Source: an alpha proteobacterium SCGC AAA536-G10 (GTDB lineage: Bacteria > Pseudomonadota > Alphaproteobacteria > Puniceispirillales > Marisalimonadaceae). From it: a stretch of 64,000 nt of DNA. Each line of letters begins with the position of its first letter. Position 1 is the stretch's first letter. Positions 53,233 through 62,968 of the stretch are shown here, one piece after another. The stretch covers positions 1-64,000 of the forward strand of contig ARQU01000004.1 in NCBI GenBank assembly GCA_000384615.1, read 5' to 3'. The position numbers and the translations under genes were made by a program. The notes beneath the pieces are model-generated. The model saw only the letters and a list, made by a program, of their open reading frames with translations, was not told the DNA's origin and did not search any database.

Positions 53233-55986
53233 TTAATTTTGATACACTCTAGCTGCACTAAATTTTAACTCAGGAATTTTTCCTATAGGATCTAAATCTG
53301 AATTGGTTAAAATATTTGCCGCAGCCTCTTTAAAACAAAAAGGTAAAAATATCATACCAGGAAGAAGATCATCATCATGTCTTATTTTAATGCTTATTTT
53401 ACCTCGCCTAGTTTCAATTATAACTGATTTATTTAAATTAAGATTATAAAAATTACTATCCACCTTATTCATGAAAATCATAGGATCTGGCTCAAGTTCA
53501 TTTAATACTAACGCTCTTCTCGTCATTGTTCCCGTATGCCAATGTTCTAACAATCTTCCAGTAGATAAAATTAATGGAAAGTCACTGTTCAATTCATCAT
53601 TTGGATTAATTAAATTTACAGGGATAATTTTAGCTAAATTATTAGAAGTTGGAAAACCATTAGTAAATATAATATCTTCTCCTGGAATTAATTCACTCTT
53701 AACAGGGTAGGTGACATGATTATCTTTTTCTAATCTTTCCCAAGAAATATTATCTAATGAAGGCATAATTAATTTCATTTCATCAAAAATATCTTTAGGA
53801 GATTTATAATCCCAACCCAATCCCATTCTTTTTGCAATTTCCTGAATAATCCACCAATCTTGTCTAACTTCTTTTGGTGGTTCTACCACGGCCCTACCAA
53901 TTTGAACTTGTCTGTTAGTATTAGTATAAGTGCCAGTTTTCTCAGCGTGTGCAGATGCTGGTAATATTATATCTGCATTCCAAGCAGTCTCTGTCATGAA
54001 AATATCTTGAACAACTAAGTGTTCTAATTTTGCAAGTGCTTTTCTTGAATGTATTTGATCTGGATCAGACATAGCAGGGTTTTCACCCTGAACATACAAG
54101 CCTTTAATTTTTCCTTGAGAGATTTCTTTAATAATTTCAACTACAGTTTTACCTTCATTAGGATCTAAATTAGTATCCCAAAAACTTTCCATTTTTGATT
54201 TATTTGTTTGTTTATTTACAGTATAATAATCAGGATAAGCCATGGGTATAAGACCTGCATCTGAAGCTCCCTGGACATTATTTTGTCCCCTCAACGGGTG
54301 AAGTCCTGTTCCTGGTTTGCCAAGATGTCCTGTTATTAAAGCTAAGTTTATCAATGAAAATGCATTCTGCGTTCCATGGACATGTTGTGAAATACCCATA
54401 CCCCAAAAAATAATAGATGATTTTGATTTTGCATATATTCTTGCAACATCTCTAATTATATCCTGATTTATTCCACATAATTTCTCCATCATAGTAGGAT
54501 TAAATTTCTCAATTTCTTTTTCTAAAAGAGTAAATCCCTCAGTATGATTTTTGATATAATCTTTATTAATTAAGTTTTCTTTAATTATTGTATGTATAAT
54601 GGCATTTAATAATGCTAAATCCTGTCCTGGATTAAATTGTAAATGATGAGTCGCATATCTAGATAGGTTTTGTCGTCTAGGATCCATAATAATTAATTTT
54701 GAGCCATTTTTAACAGCTTGCTTCAAATATGAGGCTGCAACAGGGTGGTTTTGTTCCGGTCGTGCACCTATTAAGATTATGCATTCAGTATCCTTAACAG
54801 CAGTAAATGGTGCTGTTACAGCAGCAGAACCTACTGATTGTAGTAATGCAGCGACAGATGATGCATGACAAAGACGAGTACAGTGATCTACATTGTTTGT
54901 TTGAAAACCAGTTCTTATTAATTTTTGAAATATGTAAGCTTCTTCATTCGATCCTTTTGCAGAACCAAAACCAGCTAATGCGTTTTCATTATTTTTTAAA
55001 ATTTTAGAAAAATTATGTGATGCTTGGTTAAGAGCTTCTTCCCAAGAAGCTTTTCTAAAATATTTATAAATATTTTTTTCATCAATAGATAAATCCCATG
55101 ACTTTGTTTTTTGAGTTATTCTAATAAGAGGTTCTTTTAGTCTAACTGGACTACTTATATAGTCATATCCAAAACGACCTTTAATGCACAATCGGTTTTC
55201 ATTTGCAGGGCCTTCGTAGCCATCGACGGCCATTATGGAATTATCTTTAACACTTACCAATGTTTGACAACCAACACCGCAAAATGGACACAAACTCTTA
55301 ATTTTTTTGTCAGGATAAACTGTTTGGTTATTATCGTCATTAACCAAAGAAGTTTCAATAAGAGCACCCGTAGGACAGGCTTGGACACATTCTCCACAGC
55401 CAACACAACTACTTTCTCCCATTAAAGCATTTGTATCAAATACGGGATAACTATTTGCTCCTCTTCCAGACATGCCTAACACATCATTTACCTGGACATC
55501 TCTACATGCCCTAATACACAAACCGCATTGTATACATGCGTCTAAGGCAACCGTCATAGCAGGATGACTGTTATCAGTCTTAGGGACTGTGTCAGAGTTT
55601 TTAGGAGTAAATCTAGAGGAGCTAATTTGATTTATGTTAAGTGTATTCCAAAAGTGATCCTCTTGATATGTTTTCTGTTTTATTTTTGGTTGATCAGTTA
55701 AAAGTAATTCTAGTACTAATTTTTGGGACCTTTCTACTTTTGAATTGTTAGTAAAAACTTCCATTCCATCCATAGGCTTTCTTATACAAGAAGCGGTTAA
55801 TGCTTTTTCACCCTTAATTTCTACAACACAGGCTCTACAATTACCATCGGGTTTATATCCAGTTTTTCCATTATGACAAAGATGAGGGATGACTTTACCA
55901 TGTCTTTTAGAAACGTCCCATATTGTCTCATTGTTATTGGCAATAACAGGCTCGCCATTGAGAAAAAAAGATACTTTTTCAGCCAT
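53233..55986 (-). CDS. fdsA: NAD-dependent formate dehydrogenase, catalytic alpha subunit (FdsA-type)
   Basis: Oxidises formate to CO2 at a molybdenum (or tungsten) bis-MGD centre. In order: an N-terminal 2Fe-2S domain (CHNGKTGYKPDGNCRACVVE), two 4Fe-4S motifs (CIQCGLCIRACRD and CVGCGECVQACPTGA), the 4Fe-4S motif CPFCGVGC, and the molybdopterin domain with the catalytic Cys373 in CTRLCHASS. The 917-residue length suits the soluble type. ATG 55986 overlaps the fdsGB stop by 8 bases. FdhD and FdsD chaperones are not in this window. Confidence 0.93.
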   Translation of the reverse strand: MAEKVSFFLNGEPVIANNNETIWDVSKRHGKVIPHLCHNGKTGYKPDGNCRACVVEIKGEKALTASCIRKPMDGMEVFTNNSKVERSQKLVLELLLTDQPKIKQKTYQEDHFWNTLNINQISSSRFTPKNSDTVPKTDNSHPAMTVALDACIQCGLCIRACRDVQVNDVLGMSGRGANSYPVFDTNALMGESSCVGCGECVQACPTGALIETSLVNDDNNQTVYPDKKIKSLCPFCGVGCQTLVSVKDNSIMAVDGYEGPANENRLCIKGRFGYDYISSPVRLKEPLIRITQKTKSWDLSIDEKNIYKYFRKASWEEALNQASHNFSKILKNNENALAGFGSAKGSNEEAYIFQKLIRTGFQTNNVDHCTRLCHASSVAALLQSVGSAAVTAPFTAVKDTECIILIGARPEQNHPVAASYLKQAVKNGSKLIIMDPRRQNLSRYATHHLQFNPGQDLALLNAIIHTIIKENLINKDYIKNHTEGFTLLEKEIEKFNPTMMEKLCGINQDIIRDVARIYAKSKSSIIFWGMGISQHVHGTQNAFSLINLALITGHLGKPGTGLHPLRGQNNVQGASDAGLIPMAYPDYYTVNKQTNKSKMESFWDTNLDPNEGKTVVEIIKEISQGKIKGLYVQGENPAMSDPDQIHSRKALAKLEHLVVQDIFMTETAWNADIILPASAHAEKTGTYTNTNRQVQIGRAVVEPPKEVRQDWWIIQEIAKRMGLGWDYKSPKDIFDEMKLIMPSLDNISWERLEKDNHVTYPVKSELIPGEDIIFTNGFPTSNNLAKIIPVNLINPNDELNSDFPLILSTGRLLEHWHTGTMTRRALVLNELEPDPMIFMNKVDSNFYNLNLNKSVIIETRRGKISIKIRHDDDLLPGMIFLPFCFKEAAANILTNSDLDPIGKIPELKFSAARVYQN

Positions 55987-57634
55987 TACTTTTAATCTCT
56001 TCACTAAAATACTTGATACTTGACTTTATTGGATTAGTTGCCGCCTGACCCAATCCACATATAGAAGAACTTTCCATAACCTCACACAGATCTTCTAAAA
56101 GAGAAATATCCCAATCACGTGTTTCCATAATTGAAGCTGCCTTTTCACAACCAACCCTACAAGGTGTACATTGACCGCAACTTTCTGATTTAAAAAATTC
56201 AATCATATTTAAAGCAACATCCTTAATTTTGTCTTTATCAGATAAAATAACTACAGCAGCAGATCCTATAAATGTATTAAATTCATTTAATGTATCAAAA
56301 TCTAATGGGACGTTACATATAGAAGCCGGTAAAAGGCCTGATGATGCTCCTCCAGGTTGATAAGCTTTAAATTTGTGTCCTTCAACCATTCCACCTGAAA
56401 CTTCTATTATATCTAATATTGTAGAACCAGAGGGTAACAAATATAATCCTGGGTATTTTACTCGGCCAGATACAGAAAAACTTCGTAGTCCCATTCTATT
56501 GTTTTTTTTGACTTCTGTAAAAATCTGAGGCCCGTACCTTATTATTTTGGCTACCCAATAAAGTGTTTCAACATTATGAACTAAAGTAGGTTTTCCAAAT
56601 ATACCTGACTGACCTACATAAGGTGGTCTGTGCCTAGGTAACCCTCTTTTCCCTTCTATGCTCTCTATCATAGCGCTTTCTTCACCACAAATGTATGCTC
56701 CAGCACCCCTTCTAAGATCAAAGAACCCAATAGGAATAATTTTTGCCTCTTCAAGTTTTGTAATTTCTTTTTTCAAAATATGTAAAATTGCTGGATATTC
56801 ATCTCTTATATAAATGAAACATTTTTCAGCCGATACTGCAATTGATGCCATTAAAGCGCCTTCTAAAAACATGTGAGGTTCTGTTTCTAGATAATGCTTA
56901 TCTTTAAAAGTTCCTGGTTCACCCTCATCACCATTAACTGCTAAATATCTTGGACCAGGTTCTTTTGAAACAAGCTCCCATTTTTTTGCAGTTCTAAACC
57001 CTGCTCCTCCTAAACCTCTTAAATCTGCCTTTACAATATTTTCATACCAATTTTGTTTACCAGCTTTGATCTTAATAGTTTGTGCGTAACCACCTTTTTT
57101 GATATAATTTTCTAAAGTTTCATAATTAGGTATGTCTGGTTTATTTCTATTGTTTTTTATAGCTTGATCAACTTTTTCTAAATTTGCATTTTCAATATGA
57201 TAATGACCAATTTCCAAAACTGGGGCAGAATTACATCTTCCCATACATGGAGCTCTAAGAACTCTTAAGTCTTGTCCTTGGTATTTTTTGGTTAAGTCAT
57301 GTTCTAATTTTTTGGAGCCAAATAACTCACAAGAAAGGGAATTACAAACCCTTATGGTAGTTTTAGGTGGAGTTAATTCTCCATCTTTAATTATGTCAAA
57401 ATGTGCATAAAATGAAGCTACTTCATAAACTTCAACACTACTTATGTTAAGTAGTTTAGCTAGTGAAATAAGGTTTTTTTCTGATAAAAATCCAAAGTGG
57501 TCTTGAATTAGATGCAAATGTTCAATTAATAAGTCTCGCCTCAATTCTAATGGAGATAGTAAATTCTTAAGAAATGAAATATCGTTTGATAAATCTATAT
57601 CTTTACGAAAATTGTTTGATTTATTTTTTTTCAT
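55979..57634 (-). CDS. fdsB: Formate dehydrogenase diaphorase subunit, fused FdsG-FdsB (NuoE-NuoF-like)
   Basis: Transfers electrons from the alpha subunit to NAD+. Residues 1-150 are NuoE-like, with four candidate 2Fe-2S Cys in RVCNSLSCELFGS and RAPCMGRCNSAP. Residues ~190-551 are NuoF-like: the FMN/NAD region GRGLGGAGFRT-type sequence (here LRGLGGAGFRTAKKW), GDEGEPGTFKD, GAGAYICGEESAM and the 4Fe-4S cluster SCGQCTPCRVGC. In many bacteria FdsG and FdsB are separate genes; here they form one 551-residue chain. It starts 12 bases after dgoA. Confidence 0.92.
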   Translation of the reverse strand: MKKNKSNNFRKDIDLSNDISFLKNLLSPLELRRDLLIEHLHLIQDHFGFLSEKNLISLAKLLNISSVEVYEVASFYAHFDIIKDGELTPPKTTIRVCNSLSCELFGSKKLEHDLTKKYQGQDLRVLRAPCMGRCNSAPVLEIGHYHIENANLEKVDQAIKNNRNKPDIPNYETLENYIKKGGYAQTIKIKAGKQNWYENIVKADLRGLGGAGFRTAKKWELVSKEPGPRYLAVNGDEGEPGTFKDKHYLETEPHMFLEGALMASIAVSAEKCFIYIRDEYPAILHILKKEITKLEEAKIIPIGFFDLRRGAGAYICGEESAMIESIEGKRGLPRHRPPYVGQSGIFGKPTLVHNVETLYWVAKIIRYGPQIFTEVKKNNRMGLRSFSVSGRVKYPGLYLLPSGSTILDIIEVSGGMVEGHKFKAYQPGGASSGLLPASICNVPLDFDTLNEFNTFIGSAAVVILSDKDKIKDVALNMIEFFKSESCGQCTPCRVGCEKAASIMETRDWDISLLEDLCEVMESSSICGLGQAATNPIKSSIKYFSEEIKSNG

Positions 57635-57646
57635 TTATTAATTAAC

Positions 57647-58288
57647 CTAAGAAATGTCTATAATACACTGATCATAGGATCTTACAATCTGTTGTGCCTT
57701 CAACTTTACTTCTTCAATTAACATACCAGGTTTATAAAGGTTTGAACCCAAACCAAAAGCTGTAATATTCACTTGCAACCAACTTTTGAATTTACTTTCA
57801 TTAATGCCACCAACAGCAATTGAAACAATATTTTTTGGAAGGACTGCAGATAAGGCTTTAAAATTATCTTCTTTTAATAATGAGGCTGGAAAAAACTTTA
57901 ACCCATCAGCACCAGCATCCAAAGCATCAAAACATTCTGATGCTGTAAAAACTCCAGGGAAACTTAGCATATTTAGTTCTTTTGTTTTTCGTATAACTAA
58001 AGTATTCAAATTAGGAGAAACTATAATTTTTCCTCCTATTTCAGCTACTCGATAAACCTCATTTTCCTTTAACACTGTTCCTGCGCCAAAAATACCATTT
58101 TCCCCATGAAATTTTACCATTCTTTCTATTGTTTCATAAGGTTTTGGTGAGTTAAGAGGAACTTCTATCATACTTATTCCAGCTTCAATTAATACATCTG
58201 AAACACTTTCGGCTTCAAGAGGAGATATACCTCTTAAAATAGCAATTAACGGTCTTCTAGATTTAAAAATATTCTCTTTAGAATTCAA
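57647..58288 (-). CDS. dgoA: 2-dehydro-3-deoxy-6-phosphogalactonate aldolase
   Basis: Splits KDPGal into pyruvate and glyceraldehyde 3-phosphate in the DeLey-Doudoroff pathway. The 213-residue TIM barrel has LRGISPLEAESV near the start, the catalytic Glu in MIEVPLNSPKP, and the Schiff-base Lys in GLKFFPASLL. The EVPLNSP wording fits the galactonate-type aldolase more than the KDPG type. The start is TTG 58288 with AAGAG at 6 bases. It lies 9 bases downstream of dgoK. Confidence 0.9.
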   Translation of the reverse strand: MNSKENIFKSRRPLIAILRGISPLEAESVSDVLIEAGISMIEVPLNSPKPYETIERMVKFHGENGIFGAGTVLKENEVYRVAEIGGKIIVSPNLNTLVIRKTKELNMLSFPGVFTASECFDALDAGADGLKFFPASLLKEDNFKALSAVLPKNIVSIAVGGINESKFKSWLQVNITAFGLGSNLYKPGMLIEEVKLKAQQIVRSYDQCIIDIS

Positions 58289-58297
58289 AATTTTCTC

Positions 58298-59185
58298 TTA
58301 ATTAAGTTTATCTTTAAAATGCTGCAAACCTTTTAATACCATGTCTTCAGAGTTAAATTTTTGTATTGAAGAAACTTTTTTTGTCAATACGTTCTCATAT
58401 AACTCAATCAAATCGACATTTCCTATCAAAACTATATCATTATTTTTCCAAAACTCTAAACTGCCTATCAATTCCATAGCCAGCAAATATCCTGATAGTC
58501 TAGATCTATAAATAATTGCTCCGTTGGAATTAATAAGATCATCTGCTCTAAGTTGAAATAATGCGTTAGCAAAAAGTTCTGGTTTATTCATTATTTTATT
58601 AGCTGAATTTAAAATCTCTGCTTTGTCTAAATCGTCGGATTTCATACTATGACTTAATACAGAATTCTTAGAAATTATTTCAAATAGCTCCCCTGTCATA
58701 AACGTTTTAAATTTTTCCAAACTGTTTTTATTGATTTTGATCCATTTGCTGTGGGTTCCTGGCAGACAAATAGAGCCTTTGAAGTTATTATTATTGGTTA
58801 GAAATCCAGCAATCTGCGTTTCTTCTCCGCGCATAACATCTGGAGGATCATTCTGTGAAATTCCAGAAAATATTTTTATAGAAATTCTATTATCAAATAA
58901 AATAGGTGAAATGTAATTGATATTATTTAACTTACATGGAGCTTTTTCATATGGAGCTTCAATCCATCCTTGACGGGCACCTAACATGCCACTTGCCAAA
59001 ACATCTATTTTTTTATCTTTAACTAACCATTTTTCAATTAAATTTATAAAAGTATTTTCAAAATTGTTATCGTTTACAAACTTCATACCATCATTAGTTT
59101 CAATGGTATCAGATACAACATCGTCTTTTATTAAATAGGCACGAAAAGAACTTGTTCCCCAGTCAACAGCAATCCATCTATCCAA
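58298..59185 (-). CDS. dgoK: 2-dehydro-3-deoxygalactonokinase
   Basis: Phosphorylates 2-keto-3-deoxygalactonate using ATP, the step before DgoA. The actin-fold phosphate motif is IAVDWGTSSFRAY at the N-terminus. SGMLGARQGWIEAPY and LPGTHSKWI are family landmarks, and the length of 295 residues is as expected. The start is TTG 59185 with AAGGA at 6 bases. It is the first gene of the unit dgoK-dgoA-fdsGB-fdsA. No galactonate dehydratase is present. Confidence 0.92.
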   Translation of the reverse strand: MDRWIAVDWGTSSFRAYLIKDDVVSDTIETNDGMKFVNDNNFENTFINLIEKWLVKDKKIDVLASGMLGARQGWIEAPYEKAPCKLNNINYISPILFDNRISIKIFSGISQNDPPDVMRGEETQIAGFLTNNNNFKGSICLPGTHSKWIKINKNSLEKFKTFMTGELFEIISKNSVLSHSMKSDDLDKAEILNSANKIMNKPELFANALFQLRADDLINSNGAIIYRSRLSGYLLAMELIGSLEFWKNNDIVLIGNVDLIELYENVLTKKVSSIQKFNSEDMVLKGLQHFKDKLN

Positions 59186-59245
59186 AATATATCCTTCAAT
59201 ATTGGTAATATTTTAAATTATACATTTTAAGAGATAAACAAATGT

Positions 59246-60022
59246 TTATGTTATTAAATTTCGTAAATTATTCATAGCTCTTAATCTTTCTAAAATACAA
59301 ATAAGGACAAACTTAACTAAAATATCCTCTTTTTCAAAATAATCCTTGATAAAGTCTACTCCTACTGCATGTACCGTTGTATTTCCAACTGATTTAGCGG
59401 TTGCAGACCTAACTCGGTCTGTAAACAAAGCCATTTCTCCAAACGAGTCTCCTGGATTAAAAGTAGCTATAACTTTATCTAATTTTGATACAAGTTGCAC
59501 TTGACCTGATTCAACGTAAAAAAAGAATTTAGGCTTCTGATTTCGCATAAAAATAGTTTCATCATCATTATAATCTTTAATAGGAAACTTAACCTCTTGC
59601 TTAGATAAAAATCCATCGTCAATTAGATGGTAGGTTTTACTCTTACTATTATGAAAAATTCTATCTAAAGAATATTTTATCATACCGCGAGTTAAAGATG
59701 AAGAAACTGCAAATGCTTTACGTAAATTTGAACTGTTAAAAGCGAAAACTGTAACGTCTTCTTTTAAAAAATAATCTAAATCGTATGGCTTTGAAATCAA
59801 AGCTTCAGCGAAACCAATTGGGGCACCTGGTTCTAAAGTAAAAGTTTTTCCTTTTTCATCTCTCGCTAATACAGAGCCTTCTTTGATAATATAACATTCT
59901 TCATGATCTTTATTTTTTAAAAGATGTTCTTTTTTAAGCTCATGCACTCGATATGTATTTTTAAGCAGTGGTATGTATTTAGATAAGATAATACTAATCT
60001 GTTTTTCTTTTTCTTTTTCCAA
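59246..60022 (-). CDS. Protein with tandem cyclic-nucleotide-binding-type domains
   Basis: A 258-residue soluble protein with two Crp-type beta-barrels. The second (about residues 150-235) has the phosphate-binding cassette PGDSFGEMALFTDRVRSATA, with the Gly-Glu and Arg needed to hold cAMP or cGMP. The first (residues ~35-105) has only IGFAEALIS and looks degenerate. There is no DNA-binding helix-turn-helix. The start is taken as TTG 60022 because GGGGG is 6 bases upstream; an upstream in-frame TTG is at 60037. It is a candidate receptor for the two cyclases in this window. Confidence 0.82.
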   Translation of the reverse strand: MEKEKEKQISIILSKYIPLLKNTYRVHELKKEHLLKNKDHEECYIIKEGSVLARDEKGKTFTLEPGAPIGFAEALISKPYDLDYFLKEDVTVFAFNSSNLRKAFAVSSSLTRGMIKYSLDRIFHNSKSKTYHLIDDGFLSKQEVKFPIKDYNDDETIFMRNQKPKFFFYVESGQVQLVSKLDKVIATFNPGDSFGEMALFTDRVRSATAKSVGNTTVHAVGVDFIKDYFEKEDILVKFVLICILERLRAMNNLRNLIT

Positions 60023-60140
60023 AATATCCCCCACCAATACAAATTAATTATTTGAATGTTTATTATAAATTAAAAAATAAATCTATTGGAAGTTTAGTAA
60101 ACGCTTATTAAAATTTCACAAATTAAGAACAAAGCATAAA

Positions 60141-60473
60141 TTAAGCCGCCGGATTAGAGAATTTAATTTCAGATGAAGTGGCCTCTGCCTCATAATTATA
60201 AACAAAAACACCAGCATATTGATTTTCTTTAAATACAAATGTTTGTTTTAATTCTTTTATGAAAGCATCAGATTCTGTTTCATATTTCTTTAATCTATCA
60301 ATGGTATCAAATTTGATAAATATTGATAAATCTCCATCTTTACCAATCATTACATTTAAAGATTGAAATTTATACTGACTAATTTTTTTTCCTAAATTAT
60401 CTGAACAAAAAGAGGCTGCAACCTTTGCCTCAGCAACAGTTCCAAATTTATATTGATAAACCTTAGCAAACAT
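60141..60473 (-). CDS. Small protein of possible dimeric alpha/beta-barrel type, 110 aa
   Basis: Not recognised with certainty. The order of segments FAKVYQYKFG, a helix (EAKVAASFCSDNLGKKI), LNVMIGKDGDLSIFIKFD, then a helix (RLKKYETESDAFIKELKQ) resembles an antibiotic-monooxygenase-like (ABM) ferredoxin fold. The start codon shares a base with the stop of the GAF gene (TAATG), so translation is coupled. It probably functions with the GAF protein. Confidence 0.6.
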   Translation of the reverse strand: MFAKVYQYKFGTVAEAKVAASFCSDNLGKKISQYKFQSLNVMIGKDGDLSIFIKFDTIDRLKKYETESDAFIKELKQTFVFKENQYAGVFVYNYEAEATSSEIKFSNPAA

Positions 60474-61300
60474 TATAAATCCCCCAATTTATCAAGCGCA
60501 TTATCTATCAACGAGTTGGCTTCATTACCCTCAACTTTAATTTGGTTGTGAATTTTAGTAACTATATTCATCTTTTCTTGTAATTCATTACCTTTAGAAG
60601 ATAACATGACTGTCATGTTTCTAATTTCACATAAATTAGCATGAATTAAGTTAGTTGCATCTTTTTCTGGTAGATTGAGCCCACTACAAATGTCAATAAA
60701 GTTTTTATAATCTGAAAGCGTGAAGTCCCTATAATTATCCATAAATATATCTATTGATTTAGAAATTTTTTGAGATGTTAACTCTTTTTGTTCTGTTTGG
60801 GTATCGATCTGAAGTGCTAATCGAGACACCAATTTTTCAATTAATTCAATCTTTTCGGGTGATATCTCTTTAACTTCTGAAAAATTATAAATACAAAAAG
60901 TACCCAGTACATATCCATCTTTGTTTCTTACAGGGAAACCACAGTAACTATGAACCATCCCACTTTTAACAGCATCATGATTTTTAAATATTTCATGCTT
61001 GTTTAATTCAAAAACTAGTAATGGATTTTTTTCAAGTATGACATATGAACATATACTTGCAGCTTTATCAGCTTTCCTATGTAATTCTCTCTCACCAGGT
61101 TTGCCGATTTCTGAAATCATACATTGGTTTTTAGAATCATATAAACTAAAACTACCTGCACTATAACCAGATATGTCTTTGGCTATCTCTACATATATAT
61201 CAAATAAGTATATCTGATCGGTACCAATTATTCCTGTTTTTTCAACTGCTTGAGCTCTTCTCTTTTCATTAATCGGTGTTGGTGCTGGTATCCATTCCAT
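60473..61300 (-). CDS. GAF-domain sensory protein
   Basis: A 275-residue soluble protein. Residues ~30-175 form a GAF domain: ISGYSAGSFSLYDSKNQCMISEIG, SICSYVI, VHSYCGFPVRNKDGYVLGTFCIYN, as in GAF domains of two-component and cyclase regulators. The C-terminal ~100 residues are helical and could be a dimerisation or partner-binding region; no kinase or output domain is present. AAGGAA lies 8 bases before the ATG. It is cotranscribed with the 110-residue protein. Confidence 0.83.
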   Translation of the reverse strand: MEWIPAPTPINEKRRAQAVEKTGIIGTDQIYLFDIYVEIAKDISGYSAGSFSLYDSKNQCMISEIGKPGERELHRKADKAASICSYVILEKNPLLVFELNKHEIFKNHDAVKSGMVHSYCGFPVRNKDGYVLGTFCIYNFSEVKEISPEKIELIEKLVSRLALQIDTQTEQKELTSQKISKSIDIFMDNYRDFTLSDYKNFIDICSGLNLPEKDATNLIHANLCEIRNMTVMLSSKGNELQEKMNIVTKIHNQIKVEGNEANSLIDNALDKLGDL

Positions 61301-61404
61301 TTAAAATTTCCTTAAATATATAAATAATATTACAATAATTTATTTTAAAATTGATTTAAACAAAAAATTCTTAAGTAAAAAAAGGTGCACTTTAAATATA
61401 CAAC

Positions 61405-61430
61405 AAAAGCAGCCTTAGGAGGCTGCTTTT
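61405..61430 (-). terminator. Rho-independent terminator of the aldehyde dehydrogenase gene
   Basis: On the minus strand AAAAGCAGCC and GGCTGCTTTT pair around the loop TCCTAA, and the T-run lies at the 3' end. It starts 22 bases beyond the stop codon of the gene at 61452-62897. The flanking A and T runs also extend the stem, so it could work for the plus strand as well. Confidence 0.88.
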
Positions 61431-61451
61431 AAAGTAATACAGAAAATTTAA

Positions 61452-62897
61452 TTATAAACCAGTCTGAGAAACTAATTTAGTCGTCATATAAGCGTCCAAA
61501 CCTTCAGGACCACCTTCTGATCCATATCCAGAGTCTTTCACACCTCCAAAAGGTGTATCCACGAGCCCCAAACCATGATGATTAATAGACACTTGTCCAC
61601 TTTCTATAGATTGACCTAAATCTTGCGCTGTTTTTGCCGAATTTGTGTAAGCATATGCGGCTAAACCATAATTTAGACGATTTGATTCTTCAACAACCTC
61701 ATCTATAGAACTAAAAGAATTAATAGGAGCTAAAGGACCAAATGGTTCTTCATTCATAATTCTTGCCTCATTGCTGACGTTTGTCATAACAGTCGGCTCA
61801 AAGAAGTAACCTTTATTACCCTTTCTCTTACCACCTGTTAAAACTTTTGCACCATTTTCAACAGCATCTGCAACAAAACCCTCTATTGCAGTAAGCCTTC
61901 TATCGTGGGCTAGGGGACCCATTTTAACTCCATCGTCTAGACCATTACCCACATTTAAGGATTCAGCTTGTTTTACAAAACCATCAACAAATTCTTCATA
62001 TACTGAATCATGAACTAAAAATCTTGTTGGAGAAATACAAACTTGTCCTGCATTCCTAAATTTATTCGCGCTTAAGATTTTTACTGCGGCTTTAACGTCA
62101 GCATCCTCACAGACGATGGCAGGTGAATGACCACCGAGTTCCATAGTTACTCTTTTCATATGAGTACCTGCTTGTGAAGCTAATAATTTTCCAACAGCTG
62201 TAGATCCTGTAAAAGTAACTTTTCTGACAATTGGATGTGCGATTAAATATTCTGAAATTTCAGCTGGTATACCATAAACCAAATTAATTGACCCTTTTGG
62301 CATTCCTGCCTCATCAAAAGCTTTTATTAATTCTGCTACACTAGCAGGCGTCTCTTCAGGTCCTTTTACAATAGCTGTACAACCAGCTGCAAAAGCTGCC
62401 GCAACTTTTTTAACCACTTGATTAAGAGGAAAATTCCATGGTGTAAATGCAGCAACAACGCCAACTGGTTCTTTAAATACGAATTGATATACACCTTGAG
62501 GAGCTCTTGAAGGAATAATCCTTCCATAGGCCCTTCGTCCTTCTTCAGCATACCAGTCAATTGAATCAGCCGCTCCCATTGTCTCCATCTTTGCTTCAAT
62601 TAGAGGTTTACCTTGTTCCATAGTCATCAAAGTAGCAATTTGATCTGCTTTACTACGAACGATATCAGCTGCTTTACGAAGTATTTTTGATCTCTCATAT
62701 GCAGAAACATTTTTCCAACTATTAAAAGCACTTTCAGCTGCATTTAAAGCAATATCTAAATCTTCTTTTCTGGCGTGAGAAACTTTCCCAATAACTTCTT
62801 CAGTTGCTGGGTTAATAATTTCAAGACTCTCTTTTGCTGCTGCTTCTCTCCATTCTCCATTTAGAAAAAGATGGGTATCTGGATAATTGGTTGACAT
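61452..62897 (-). CDS. NAD(P)-dependent aldehyde dehydrogenase (succinate-semialdehyde dehydrogenase-like)
   Basis: Oxidises an aldehyde to the acid. The 481-residue ALDH fold is full length. The NAD-site motif is TPWNFPLNQVVKK and FTGSTAVGK. The general base is Glu253 (MELGGHSP) and the nucleophile Cys287 (NAGQVCISP). The closest resemblance is to the succinate-semialdehyde/glutarate-semialdehyde group, but substrate is not certain. A strong GGGAG precedes the ATG, and a good terminator follows. It lies 71 bases after the aminotransferase gene on the same strand; the two may or may not share a transcript. Confidence 0.9.
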   Translation of the reverse strand: MSTNYPDTHLFLNGEWREAAAKESLEIINPATEEVIGKVSHARKEDLDIALNAAESAFNSWKNVSAYERSKILRKAADIVRSKADQIATLMTMEQGKPLIEAKMETMGAADSIDWYAEEGRRAYGRIIPSRAPQGVYQFVFKEPVGVVAAFTPWNFPLNQVVKKVAAAFAAGCTAIVKGPEETPASVAELIKAFDEAGMPKGSINLVYGIPAEISEYLIAHPIVRKVTFTGSTAVGKLLASQAGTHMKRVTMELGGHSPAIVCEDADVKAAVKILSANKFRNAGQVCISPTRFLVHDSVYEEFVDGFVKQAESLNVGNGLDDGVKMGPLAHDRRLTAIEGFVADAVENGAKVLTGGKRKGNKGYFFEPTVMTNVSNEARIMNEEPFGPLAPINSFSSIDEVVEESNRLNYGLAAYAYTNSAKTAQDLGQSIESGQVSINHHGLGLVDTPFGGVKDSGYGSEGGPEGLDAYMTTKLVSQTGL

Positions 62898-62968
62898 ATA
62901 TAAACTCCCTTAATTTTATTTAAATAATTTTATGGTTAATACTTTATAGAATTAATTAATGGAATACA

